DNA of 64,000 nucleotides from Flavobacterium rhamnosiphilum (lineage in GTDB: Bacteria > Bacteroidota > Bacteroidia > Flavobacteriales > Flavobacteriaceae), in the NCBI RefSeq assembly GCF_004349195.1, contig NZ_SMLG01000004.1, forward strand, positions 124,001-188,000, in the 5' to 3' direction. Position numbers and translations under genes: made by a program. Of the stretch, positions 53,418 through 62,014 are shown in pieces (position 1 is the first letter of the stretch; each line of letters opens with the position of its first letter). The notes under the pieces are model-generated. The model did no database searches. It was not told the DNA's origin and worked only from the letters and a program-made list of their open reading frames with translations.

Positions 53418-53778
53418 GTATGCCGTAATCCGGGTTGTGCCTAGGGTAGAACGCGAAGAATTCCTCAATGTGGGTATTATTCTCTTTTGTAAAAAAGCGA
53501 AGTTTATAAAAGTACTGTGCTCGATGAACGAAGCCAAACTGCAACTATTTTCAGCCGATTTAGATTTGGAACAATTGCATCTAAACTTACAGGCATTTGA
53601 GAAAGTGGCGCATGGCGAAAAATCAGGTGGACCAATAGGACAATTTGATATCCCGTCGCGTTTCCGTTGGTTGACTGCACTTCGCAGTTCCGCCATTCAA
53701 ACCTCAAGACCACATTCTGGACTGAGTGATGATTTGGAACAAACAACGCAACGCTTGTTTGAGGAAATGGTATTGTAA
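53395..53778 (+). CDS. DUF3037 protein, partner of the HipA-like kinase
   Basis: A 127-residue protein starting MQEKHLYEYAVIRVVPRVER and containing EEFLNVGIILFCKKAKFIK and DIPSRFRWLTALRSSAIQTSRPH, the conserved DUF3037 pattern. Function unknown. It overlaps the kinase gene by 23 bp in another frame, so the products are probably made in fixed ratio. It may be a regulator or target of the kinase. Confidence 0.82.
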   Translation: MQEKHLYEYAVIRVVPRVEREEFLNVGIILFCKKAKFIKVLCSMNEAKLQLFSADLDLEQLHLNLQAFEKVAHGEKSGGPIGQFDIPSRFRWLTALRSSAIQTSRPHSGLSDDLEQTTQRLFEEMVL

Positions 53779-54211
53779 ATTATGACTGTCGGTTACTAAT
53801 ACCAAAAAATAGTTCAATCTCTTTATTAAAATTTAAACTTGCAAAAACACTTTGTAAGCCATTGTAAATATGGGATTTAATAAAGAAAACATTATAATTT
53901 TTAAACAATGAGGTTTAGAGGTTATGAGATGCTGGCTTTGCTCTGTTTTAACAATGAGGTTTAGCTTTTTTTAAACAAAGAAATAAAGATAGCAAGCGGC
54001 ATTCACGACATTCAGTGATTTTTTTTTAGAATTTTTTGACAACATTAACTCTTAAATCTCTTAATCTCATTGTTGATGATAGTAAAAAAATAATCATGGT
54101 CCGTTTAGCGGACAGTCATATTGTAAATAAATGAAAAGGAAAAACTATTGTGAAGTCATTGAGTGTTGATAAAAAACACTCTTTTGGAGTCAATACTATA
54201 ATCTATAAAAA
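53779..54211. other. Intergenic region with a short direct repeat
   Basis: No gene. AACAATGAGGTTTAG occurs at 53904-53918 and 53950-53964, each after a run of T and A, and a related inverted TCTCATTGTT is at about 54065-54075. It separates two convergent genes. Confidence 0.5.
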
Positions 54212-55402
54212 TTAAGGAATGTTATTCAGGTGACGTGCAAGATGCATGCCCATACTAAAGCAAGCCTGAAGAAGATAGCCGCCGGTGGGCGCGTCCCAGT
54301 CCAGCATTTCACCGATACAATAGTGATGTTTCTTATTTTTTAATTGGAAGTTTTCATCCACAGCATTCAGTTGAATACCGCCTGTTGTGGATATCGCATC
54401 GTTCAAGAGGGCAGAACCGGTGATTTCGATACTCAATTTTTTAATGTTTTGAGCCAATAATTCCGGATTCAGGTAGGTTTCTTTTGAAAGGTATTTTTTC
54501 AAAAGCCCAACCTGTGCAGCGCTCAATTTAACTTCTTTTTGTAATGTTTCACTTGTCTTTTTAAAAGTTGATTTTTTGATCTTTTGAAGCAAATCATCAT
54601 ATCGCAATGTAGGTTTCATATCCAGAAATACAGTCGCTTTTTGTTGGCTCTCCAATTCCTCCCGAATTTGTGGACTAAGGGCATAAATCGCATTTCCTTC
54701 TAAACCGAAACGCGTGATAACCGCTTCGCCTTTTTGCCTTTTATTCAAACAGCTTATAGCAATGTTTTTAAGCGGACTGCCTTCATGTTCCAAAATAAAA
54801 TCTTCCGGCCAGTTCACTTGATACGCACAATTGGATGATTGAAACGGAACAATAGCAATATCTTGCTTTTCGAATAAATCAAGCCAAGTACCATCAGAAC
54901 CGGTTACTTTCCAGCTCCCGCCGCCGAGGGCAAAAATGGTATAGTCAGATTGTATTGCTGTATCCGTATTGAAAACAATAGCATCGTTGCTCGTCCAACC
55001 CGTCCAGGTGCGTTGGTATTGAATATCGACACCTTGTTTAGTCAAAACGTCCAGGATTGCGTTGAGTACTGTTATGGGTTTAATACCACTTTCAGGGTAC
55101 ACGCGTTTGCTACTGCCAATATAGGTTGGAATACCGATGGTATCAATCCAATTCCGAAAATCGTCATTGTCAAAATCAAGGAGTGCTTTTTCCAGAAAAT
55201 GGGGTGGTGTATAGCGCGCTATAAGTTCAGCAATCGGTTCCGAATGGGTGAGGTTAAATCCCCCTTTTCCGGCCACCAGAAATTTTCTTCCCAGTGTTTT
55301 GTTTTTCTCGTAGATGGTAACGGTAAATTTTTGACAATCGAGTAATGCAGCGAGTATAAGTGCTGCGGGTCCTCCTCCAATAATTGAAACTGATTTCTTC
55401 AC
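54212..55402 (-). CDS. TIGR03862-type FAD flavoprotein (HI0933-like)
   Basis: A 396-residue protein with the FAD motif SIIGGGPAALILAALL, the HI0933-family segment LGRKFLVAGKGGFNLTHSEP near residue 40, GGGSWKVTGSDGTWLDLF near 165, and the C-terminal GEMLDWDAPTGGYLLQACFSMG. It matches the branch annotated TIGR03862. The reaction is unknown; HI0933 relatives reduce small organic substrates. Single gene. Confidence 0.85.
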   Translation of the reverse strand: MKKSVSIIGGGPAALILAALLDCQKFTVTIYEKNKTLGRKFLVAGKGGFNLTHSEPIAELIARYTPPHFLEKALLDFDNDDFRNWIDTIGIPTYIGSSKRVYPESGIKPITVLNAILDVLTKQGVDIQYQRTWTGWTSNDAIVFNTDTAIQSDYTIFALGGGSWKVTGSDGTWLDLFEKQDIAIVPFQSSNCAYQVNWPEDFILEHEGSPLKNIAISCLNKRQKGEAVITRFGLEGNAIYALSPQIREELESQQKATVFLDMKPTLRYDDLLQKIKKSTFKKTSETLQKEVKLSAAQVGLLKKYLSKETYLNPELLAQNIKKLSIEITGSALLNDAISTTGGIQLNAVDENFQLKNKKHHYCIGEMLDWDAPTGGYLLQACFSMGMHLARHLNNIP

Positions 55403-55465
55403 ACTGCAAAAATAGGCTTTGTTTTACCCATTAACGCTGATATGGGTTTTTATATTAGTTAACCC

Positions 55466-55650
55466 GTTAGGTGTAATTATTCAAAACGTCAGTTCGAGTG
55501 TTTTTTGTGGAGTAAAACGGAACAAAAAATGTATCGAGAACCGTTTTTAATTTAAAATTTTCTTGTTCTCGATACGATTTTCTTCCCGAGGCTTCGGGAG
55601 AAAATCACTCGAACTGACGAAAATTAAAAACTAATTACACCCAACAGGTA
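55466..55650. repeat. Dispersed palindromic element, type A, full copy
   Basis: About 185 bp with matching ends: GGTGTAATTA and CGTCAGTTCGAGTG on the left, CACTCGAACTGACG and TAATTACACC on the right. Inside, TATCGAGAAC and GTTCTCGATA form a second stem. It shares TTTTGTGGAGTAAAACGGAA with 15598-15735. The layout resembles a MITE, with no coding capacity. Confidence 0.75.
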
Positions 55651-55674
55651 TATTAGCTATTGTATTTGTAAAAC

Positions 55675-55712
55675 AAAAAAGGCTGTTCAAATTCATTTTG
55701 AACAGCCTTTTA
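55675..55712 (-). terminator. Terminator of the S10 peptidase gene
   Basis: AAAAAAGGCTGTTCAA pairs with TTGAACAGCCTTTT, 18 bp after the stop on the minus strand, with a T run. Confidence 0.85.
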
Positions 55713-55729
55713 TAAAAATACTACAGAAA

Positions 55730-57259
55730 CTAATATTTTGCCGATTCTCCGGCTTTAGGCAAGGATTGTTTTATAAATTGTCTGATATCTTCGTTAGCGG
55801 ATTCTAAATCTACTTTTCTTAGGTACATCATGTGACCGCTTCTATAGCCTTTCCAAGACATTCTGTCTTTTAGTCTTCCACTTGGATCCATTTGCCACAT
55901 GTTGTATTTCGAGTTGAAATAATCGCAGGCGCCGTCATAATATCCGGACTGAACCATTACATGTAAATACGGATTTTGCGCCATGGCTTGACGCAGATTT
56001 TCTCCGGTTTTATCGTTTGAATCATCCCAAGGTCTCACGGAGCCAAACATATTGTATTTGAAATCGGTTTTGTAGTTTAGATTATTGCGCAAGTACATAT
56101 TGATGGCAGGAGTAAAGGAATGAAGCCAAGAAGTAAGTTCTGCATTAAAATCAGGCCCGTCGCCAGCCGCTTTGCGGTCAATTCCTTTGTAGCGGGAATC
56201 TAATCTTCCTACGGTAAATCCTTGATCGCGCAACAATTCTTTCCAGAAATAATCATAGGGAACATCTAAATTATTTTGTAAAACCACTTTTTCCGAAAGT
56301 CCGGAATAGCGCGCTATTTTAGCAGCCATTTCTTTTCTTTTTTGGTCGTCTAATGCGCCGCCTTTGCTCATTGCGGGTAGCAGCTCATTGATGGTAAAGT
56401 CTTCCACTTCCGGTAACATGGCGGTCAAATCTTTATTCTGTAAATCAGAAGGCAGCATTTTGTGATACCAAGCCGTAGCGGCAAAATAAGGCAGTTTCAG
56501 TGCCGCTTCAGAAGCGACTCCGCGAGTGATTCCCAATTCAGTTGGCGATACCAGAATAACACCGTTCAGATACATCCATTCGCTGTTTTGCAATTCAAGC
56601 GCAAGTCCGGAAACGCGTGTAGTACCATAACTTTCACCAATCAGGTATTTGGGCGAAGCCCAACGATTGGTTCGGGATACAAATCCATTAATCCAGTCGG
56701 CGAGGTATTTAATGTCGGCATTTACACCAAAAAATTTAGTGGTTGGTATTTCTTTACTCGTAGCTCTTGAATACGCGGTATTGACAGGATTTACAAAAAC
56801 AATATCTGCAACATCCAAAATTGAATACGGATTTTCCTTGATTCCATAAGGCTGTAACGGATAGCCTTCATCATCAATATTAATCAAACTTGGACCGGTA
56901 TAGGCAATCTGCATCCAAACCGAAGCCGAACCTGGACCGCCATTAAAGGAAATAACCAAAGGACGTGCGGCACGATCTTTTACATCGGAGCGCTCGTAAT
57001 ACGTGTAAAATAAACCGGCAATTGCTTTTCCGTCTTCGTCCCAAACCGGCATCGTACCAGTTGTGGCTTTGTAGGGCACTTTTTGACCTTTGATAGTCGT
57101 AGTATGTTCCGTTACCACTTGCGAATCCGGATTGAAAGTGAGATTTGAAGCAGAATTTTCTTCTTTTGGAGTGGCAGGTGTTGTAGGTGTTTTTTGTGGC
57201 TGGGCATGTAAAGCCGTAAAAAATCCAACGAAGAGCAAGGATAGTACTGTTTTTTTCAT
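55730..57259 (-). CDS. S10-family serine carboxypeptidase, exported
   Basis: A 509-residue protein with a signal peptide ending TALHAQ. It has the S10 oxyanion motif FNGGPGSASVWMQ near residue 105, the nucleophile elbow LIGESYGTTRVSG near 205, an Asp region YYDGACDYFN near 445 and the His in YRSGHMMY near 475. It removes C-terminal residues from peptides in the periplasm. A low-complexity Thr/Pro stretch (TPTTPATPKEEN) follows the signal peptide. Confidence 0.92.
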   Translation of the reverse strand: MKKTVLSLLFVGFFTALHAQPQKTPTTPATPKEENSASNLTFNPDSQVVTEHTTTIKGQKVPYKATTGTMPVWDEDGKAIAGLFYTYYERSDVKDRAARPLVISFNGGPGSASVWMQIAYTGPSLINIDDEGYPLQPYGIKENPYSILDVADIVFVNPVNTAYSRATSKEIPTTKFFGVNADIKYLADWINGFVSRTNRWASPKYLIGESYGTTRVSGLALELQNSEWMYLNGVILVSPTELGITRGVASEAALKLPYFAATAWYHKMLPSDLQNKDLTAMLPEVEDFTINELLPAMSKGGALDDQKRKEMAAKIARYSGLSEKVVLQNNLDVPYDYFWKELLRDQGFTVGRLDSRYKGIDRKAAGDGPDFNAELTSWLHSFTPAINMYLRNNLNYKTDFKYNMFGSVRPWDDSNDKTGENLRQAMAQNPYLHVMVQSGYYDGACDYFNSKYNMWQMDPSGRLKDRMSWKGYRSGHMMYLRKVDLESANEDIRQFIKQSLPKAGESAKY

Positions 57260-57676
57260 AAAGTGATTGGTTTGAGGTATTTCAATACTGTTTTTTTTGA
57301 AACAATTTTGACAGCACTAATATATTGCTTTTTAATAGAGTGACAAAAAGCGGAAAGCAGAATATTAATTTTCAATCCATGAATCTCTATTTGGGCGTAA
57401 CCCCAAAGCAAAAAAATCCCTTTTCCATTCCCGTATCTGCAGCTTTGGGGTCGGGCTTTTGGCTCTATCTTTATTTTTTTAAAGAAAAAAAATAAAGGAT
57501 GCCACCGCAATCCCTTACGCGAGATTCTCGAGTCTATTTGTCAATTCCGACGAAGGAGGAATCTCAATAATTAGAGCGATTAATAGAAATTATTTTACCA
57601 AAGTGCTCATACTAGAGGGGATAAAATATATTCGAGTAGTTTTAATTTATGAAAAAGTCTCTTGATTTTGTTTGCA
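57260..57676. repeat. Intergenic region with a second type-B repeat
   Basis: From about 57395 to 57570: a CCCCAAAG..CTTTGGGG pair, then GGCTCTATCTTTAT, a hairpin of T and A runs, ATAAAGGATGCCACCGCAA and TCCCTTACGCGAGA. It parallels the element at 51380-51610. The remainder shows no gene. Confidence 0.6.
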
Positions 57677-58180
57677 TTAGATTTTATTTTCTTGAAATAA
57701 CGTTTCCAATTGCTCGAGGCAAGCAGTAATGCCTTGTTCAAAGCCCATTTCAATCATGGTTTGTATCTCTTTTTCACTTGTATAAAACATCTTGAATTCA
57801 ACCAAAGTGCCCGATTCTGTTTTAGCAAAAGCAATAGTTCCTGCTGAAACCGGCAGGGAAGGGTTAATAGTTCCCTCTTCATCACAAAAACTATCTTTGA
57901 TTTCAAAGCTTAAATGTGGTGTTATGGCTGTATAGTCCATTCGTCCCCAATGTTTTTCATTTTCAGGACCCACCATTGCGTACAGCCAATAACCTCCAAC
58001 AGAAAAGTTCATCGTTTTGGTTTCGGCTTTCCAAGGTTGTGGTGCCCACCATTGTTCCAATAATTCACTTTCAGTATACGCACGCCAAACTTTTTCAAGC
58101 GGGGCACTAAATGTTCTGGATACAAGAATTGATTTTTCTTTTAAATCTTTTACAACAAGTGTTTTGGGAGTAGTTGCCAT
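57677..58180 (-). CDS. AHSA1/SRPBCC-domain protein
   Basis: A 167-residue START-like fold protein: SILVSRTFSAPLEKVWRAYT and LLEQWWAPQPWKAET are typical of the AHSA1 (activator of Hsp90 ATPase-like) branch, with DYTAITPHLSFEIKDSF in the middle and EQGITACLEQLETLF at the end. Bacterial members bind hydrophobic ligands; function unknown. I start at 58180 because the upstream ATG (58222) gives no conserved residues and would overlap the upstream gene. Confidence 0.87.
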   Translation of the reverse strand: MATTPKTLVVKDLKEKSILVSRTFSAPLEKVWRAYTESELLEQWWAPQPWKAETKTMNFSVGGYWLYAMVGPENEKHWGRMDYTAITPHLSFEIKDSFCDEEGTINPSLPVSAGTIAFAKTESGTLVEFKMFYTSEKEIQTMIEMGFEQGITACLEQLETLFQENKI

Positions 58181-58208
58181 TTTATTTTGATTTAAGATTG
58201 ATAATACT

Positions 58209-58568
58209 TTATTTGATTGCAATTTTAAGATCTTCTATAGAAACATTTGAAGGGAAAAAGAAGTTTTTAATAATCAGCATAGATTTTTTTACTTGTAGAC
58301 TTTCAATATTATTAAATTCAATTTCATAATCTTCGGTCTCATTTATTTGAAAATCATAACAAGCAATTGCTTTTTCACCATTAATATATTCTCTAAGTTT
58401 CCAATTAATCTCTGTTATGCAAATTACTTCTTGAGTATTTATTTTAGTGAGTTTTACATCTAATAAGTTTAAGTTTTCAATTGAAAAACCTCCCAAAATA
58501 TAAATACGATATAAACCATAACTCGATGAAAATCGATGTTTTTTGGTCCTAAGTTTGAATATTTCCAT
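58209..58568 (-). CDS. Hypothetical protein, 119 residues
   Basis: A small protein with alternating strands and charged loops (GFSIENLNLLDVKLTKINTQ, YDFQINETEDYEIEFNNIES). No signal peptide or membrane segment. It lies 28 bp upstream of the AHSA1 gene on the same strand and is probably co-transcribed. I do not recognise the family. Confidence 0.5.
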   Translation of the reverse strand: MEIFKLRTKKHRFSSSYGLYRIYILGGFSIENLNLLDVKLTKINTQEVICITEINWKLREYINGEKAIACYDFQINETEDYEIEFNNIESLQVKKSMLIIKNFFFPSNVSIEDLKIAIK

Positions 58569-58628
58569 ACATTTTTTTCTTTGTTTAGTAATATCTATAC
58601 TAATTCATTAAAAATCAATTTATAAAGA

Positions 58629-59138
58629 CTATCCAATCCTTTTTTCCAAAACAATAAATTCCAAAGGCTGTTCCGCAATTGCAATATGAACACCGCTTAC
58701 CGGAAATGGTTCTCTTACTCCGGTATCCACATAACCGTTGCGTTTGTACCATGCAATTAATTCTTCCCGAACGGAAATTACAGTCATTACAATTTTAGGT
58801 AATCCCAATGCCGAAGCATGAATTTCAGCCTGTTGCAATAATTTTTTTCCAACGCCACTATTTTGTAGCTCCGGCGAAACCGTCAGCATTCCTAAATACA
58901 ATTGCTGCTCTTTTTCAATCAACAATACACAACCTATAATCTCATTGTTCTCCGTAAATTTCAGAATGGTATTTTTTGGGTCTTGAATCGTTTCTGTCAG
59001 TTCTTCTTCAGTGGTTCGGAGCCCTTCTAAAAGGTTGGCTTCAGTAGTCCATCCTTTTTTAGAGGATTCGCCTCGATACGCTGAATTGATTAATGTATTT
59101 AATTGTGAAATGTTCTCTAGTGTTGCTTTTGTAATCAT
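58629..59138 (-). CDS. GNAT-family N-acetyltransferase
   Basis: A 169-residue protein. The acetyl-CoA loop LQNSGVGKKLLQQAEIHASALG near residue 98 and LYLGMLTVSPE before it are clear GNAT marks, followed by REELIAWYKRNGYVDTG. Substrate unknown. It is first of a possible three-gene minus-strand unit with the hypothetical and AHSA1 genes, with gaps of 60 and 28 bp. Confidence 0.88.
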   Translation of the reverse strand: MITKATLENISQLNTLINSAYRGESSKKGWTTEANLLEGLRTTEEELTETIQDPKNTILKFTENNEIIGCVLLIEKEQQLYLGMLTVSPELQNSGVGKKLLQQAEIHASALGLPKIVMTVISVREELIAWYKRNGYVDTGVREPFPVSGVHIAIAEQPLEFIVLEKRIG

Positions 59139-59394
59139 GCGTAATAATCTTGTGTTTTTGTATTTGTGTTTTTCAAAGGTAGAAAAAAGGATAATACAAT
59201 TGCATTTCCGGAACTATCCAACCAAAAAGAAATTATTGATATCCGAGCGATTGGGTTGAACGTCTCAATATCTCGCGGATACAAAGATTCAATCCCAAAA
59301 ACAATAGTAATTATGCAAGTAAAATCAAGAATTATGCAACAACTCTCCAAAGTATTACTCCTAATTTTGTGTCTAACAATTTAAATATAGCACA

Positions 59395-59814
59395 ATGAAA
59401 AAGCGAAGTATGTTACTAGCCTTAGTTTTAAGTATCGGATTATTTGCAACCTCTTGTAGTGATGACAATGAAGGGGAAACTCTAGCTCCTCTAGCCGGAA
59501 AATGGAATATTACCAAAGTAGGTTCTACTGTCTCAGGACAAGAAATTTTGATTGATCCGCCACAAAATGAAAGTGGCTGCGCTAAAGATTATCTTGAGCT
59601 CAAACTTGATAATACGGCTACAGAAGGAGATTATGATTCATCTGTTAGTGCATGTGCGTTGGAAACTAATGCAGGAATTTATTCTAGGTCCCATAATAAT
59701 TTAACAACAGTTATTGATGGTGTCACTACAACTAAAGACATTGTTAATCTTACGCTTAGTGAATTAAAGGTAAAAGATGCTAATGGTGCCATTATAGTGT
59801 ATACTAGAAACTAA
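59395..59814 (+). CDS. Lipocalin-like lipoprotein
   Basis: A 139-residue lipoprotein with lipobox FATSC (Cys21). The start of the mature part, LAPLAGKWNITKVG, and the following strands are typical of lipocalin-like lipoproteins of Flavobacteria (GxW motif). A pair of cysteines (SGCAKDY and SACALE) may form a disulfide. Ligand unknown. TAATTTTG at 59362-59369 could be its -7 element. Confidence 0.75.
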   Translation: MKKRSMLLALVLSIGLFATSCSDDNEGETLAPLAGKWNITKVGSTVSGQEILIDPPQNESGCAKDYLELKLDNTATEGDYDSSVSACALETNAGIYSRSHNNLTTVIDGVTTTKDIVNLTLSELKVKDANGAIIVYTRN

Positions 59815-59860
59815 TTTTTTTTCTTAGCGCAAAAAGCCTAAATTTCCAAAGGTTGCGCAT

Positions 59861-59901
59861 AAAAACGGAAATAACTTTTAAGAGTTGTTTCCGTTTTTTT
59901 T
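59861..59901 (+). terminator. Intrinsic terminator
   Basis: AAACGGAAATAACT pairs with AGTTGTTTCCGTTT, followed by a long T run, 47 bp after the lipocalin-like gene. The remaining 350 bp up to the SYLF gene show no other gene. Confidence 0.85.
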
Positions 59902-60177
59902 TGGACTGAACTCCCGTTGCAATCGACAAGCATAAAATGCGGAGAATGAAAAGTCAGGAGGCTTTTATGGAATTTACGTTTTAATATCACGATTGTCAAA
60001 TTGAGCAAAGTCAAAGATACTTGTCTTTACGACAAATTTATAGGCTCGCCGACACAATTTATGAAACGAGGATTGTTAACCTATAGGAAATTAAAAAAGG
60101 GTCAAATCGCTTCTTTCTTTTGATGAAATAATTGTGTTTTTAATAAATAAAATAATCTATATTGTATTGATAATCAG

Positions 60178-60185
60178 TATATTTG
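60178..60185 (+). promoter_or_regulatory. Possible -7 element of the SYLF gene
   Basis: TATATTTG, a full TAnnTTTG match, 69 bp before the start codon. A matching -33 box is not clear. Confidence 0.4.
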
Positions 60186-60253
60186 ATTATGGAATAAGAA
60201 ATTTTTTTTACCTTTGAATAAAGAAAACGTACAATAATTTAATATATATAGTT

Positions 60254-60793
60254 ATGAAAAATTTAAATATTATTTGGGTAATAGTGATGGCATGTGTACT
60301 AAACATAGCTCCTATATTCGGGCAATCCATCGCTAAAAAGAATAAAATTATTGCTGACAGCAAAACAGCAAAGGCTGAGTTCATTAAAAGTGACCCGCTG
60401 ATGAAAGCGCTTTTTGAAAAAGCGTCTGGCTATGTCATCTTTCCCAATGTTGGAAAGGGAGGAATTGGCATTGGAGGAGCAGCAGGCAACGGGGTTGTCT
60501 ATGAACAGAACAAGAGGATAGGCATGGCAAAGTTGACGCAAGTGAGCATAGGATTCCAGGCCGGTGGACAAGCATATCGGGAGGTGATATTTTTTGAGTC
60601 AAGAAAGGAATTGGAACGGTTTAAAGAGAGCAAATTCGAGTTTTCCGCACAAGCTTCCGCAGTAGCCGTAACGGAAGGCGCCTCAGCAAATGTAAAATAT
60701 ACGGATGGCGTTATGGTGTTCACCATGCAGAAGGGTGGACTGATGTACGAGGCATCAATTGGCGGACAGAAGTTTAAATTTAATAAATTGTAG
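60254..60793 (+). CDS. SYLF/YSC84-domain exported protein
   Basis: A 179-residue protein with a signal peptide ending PIFGQ near residue 24. The SYLF domain covers the rest: KASGYVIFPNVGKGGIGIGG near residue 57, QVSIGFQAGGQAYREVIFF and FTMQKGGLMYEASIGGQKF at the end. The family binds lipids in eukaryotes; bacterial members are exported and linked to stress. G+C content is higher than in neighbouring genes, a mild sign of transfer. Confidence 0.9.
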   Translation: MKNLNIIWVIVMACVLNIAPIFGQSIAKKNKIIADSKTAKAEFIKSDPLMKALFEKASGYVIFPNVGKGGIGIGGAAGNGVVYEQNKRIGMAKLTQVSIGFQAGGQAYREVIFFESRKELERFKESKFEFSAQASAVAVTEGASANVKYTDGVMVFTMQKGGLMYEASIGGQKFKFNKL

Positions 60794-60874
60794 CACTATT
60801 TTTACTGGTGAAAACCAAGAAATCTGGTTTTCAACTCCACTCGATTTGAAATAGTATAGCATTGTTTTCATAAA

Positions 60875-60911
60875 AAGACGGCTGAAATTTTTTTTCAGCC
60901 GTTTTGTTTTT
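60875..60911. terminator. Bidirectional terminator
   Basis: CGGCTGAAA at 60879-60887 pairs with TTTCAGCCG at 60893-60901, between the convergent SYLF and membrane protein genes, followed by TTTTGTTTTT. Confidence 0.85.
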
Positions 60912-60956
60912 AAAGAGTAAATTTTAGTTTCCACAAGAAGTAATTTTATCTAGAAA

Positions 60957-61442
60957 TTATTTCTTTTTCGTCTCTATTAAAATGTATTTTTTGAATACAT
61001 ATTTCCACGGCATGAAAAGTATCGGTATGATAATCCCCGAGAAGATATATGCCATTTCTTCGGCTGGTGAACCTTTGAGCGTACCGGCTGACCATAAAGG
61101 ATAAGCGACAACAATAAGCCAAAGTCCTTTGTAGAAAATCATAAAAAGCATAACGGGTAACATTCGCAACGTATGGAAAACACCTAAAAGTGCCAATGTG
61201 GAGTAAGCAGCCCAAGTGCACCAAGCAACAGCCCTTGTGGGATCCCATGCACCTTCATGGGTAAGAATAACGGTCCATGAATCTGTGGCAACAAAAACAA
61301 ACATTAAGGCGAAGAACAGCCGCATAACATAAATATTGATTCTGCGAACACCCTCGTAGTGTTCGTAGTCAGGAACAAAAATGTTTTTGATACTGAACTT
61401 GGATTGCTTCTGCTGTTGTGGCGTTTGCGCTGTTGTATTCAT
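60957..61442 (-). CDS. Hypothetical four-helix membrane protein
   Basis: A 161-residue protein. After a polar Gln-rich start (NTTAQTPQQQKQSK) there are four hydrophobic segments, e.g. VMRLFFALMFVFVATDSW, YSTLALLGVFHTL, MLFMIFYKGLWLIVVAYPLW and MAYIFSGIIIPILFMPW. The C-terminus is basic (IETKKK). I do not recognise the family. It lies convergent to the SYLF gene. Confidence 0.65.
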   Translation of the reverse strand: MNTTAQTPQQQKQSKFSIKNIFVPDYEHYEGVRRINIYVMRLFFALMFVFVATDSWTVILTHEGAWDPTRAVAWCTWAAYSTLALLGVFHTLRMLPVMLFMIFYKGLWLIVVAYPLWSAGTLKGSPAEEMAYIFSGIIIPILFMPWKYVFKKYILIETKKK

Positions 61443-61509
61443 AATTTTTCCTATTCGTTAGTCAAATCGTTATGCACCTATTTTACGGATGTCGTTCGGA
61501 TTTTATTTT

Positions 61510-61995
61510 AAAGCCAAGGTATAAAAAAAGCTACATCCTTTTAAGTCAGTAGCTTATTTTGTTTTTTTTGTCTGTTGTTGTGCCTCAGCATTGTGGGCAC
61601 GGTCAGCATTTTTTAGCTATCCAAGTGAAAGAAATTGTATATATCAGATCGATCTGGATTTTAATTCCTTCACTTTGCTGGCGCGAGCGTCCCGCTCGTG
61701 CCGATTCAATTTGAATCATAATGATTTATTTCCTCTTGTTAGTGGTCACGAGCGAGACGCTCGCGCTAGCGAGGGTAACACTCTTTTTTGCAAGTGAAAT
61801 GGGAGCAATCTGAGGTTGTTTTTTTTGATATGTTTTTATTTTAAAGTCAAGATATAAAAAAAGCTACTTCTTTTTATGAATGTAGCTTTTCTGTTTTTTT
61901 ATCTTGTTGGAGTATCTTATTGTTGTGGGCACGGAAAAGATTTCCGCGCTATCCAAACGAGATAAATTGTATATATCCGAGCGATCGGGTTTGTG
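61510..61995. repeat. Duplicated non-coding unit around a GC-rich inverted repeat
   Basis: Two related units of about 155 bp occur at 61510-61665 and 61838-61995: each has TATAAAAAAAGCTAC, a GCTAC/GTAGC hairpin with T runs, TTGTGGGCACGG, GCTATCCAA and AATTGTATATATC with GATCG. Between them, GCGCGAGCGTCCCGCTCGTG at 61681-61700 pairs with 61747-61766 (19 of 20). The hairpin of the second unit also serves as terminator for the methyltransferase gene. No coding sequence. Confidence 0.7.
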
Positions 61996-62014
61996 TATTA
62001 ATGTGTTTAACAAG

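Noticed and set aside
53904..53964. A CRISPR-like direct repeat
   Set aside because: Only two copies of 15 bp are present, with no regular array and no cas genes in the window.
57256..57510. An 84-codon minus-strand frame before the S10 peptidase gene
   Set aside because: It lies in the repeat-rich gap, overlaps the peptidase start by a few bases and shows no protein-like conservation signs.
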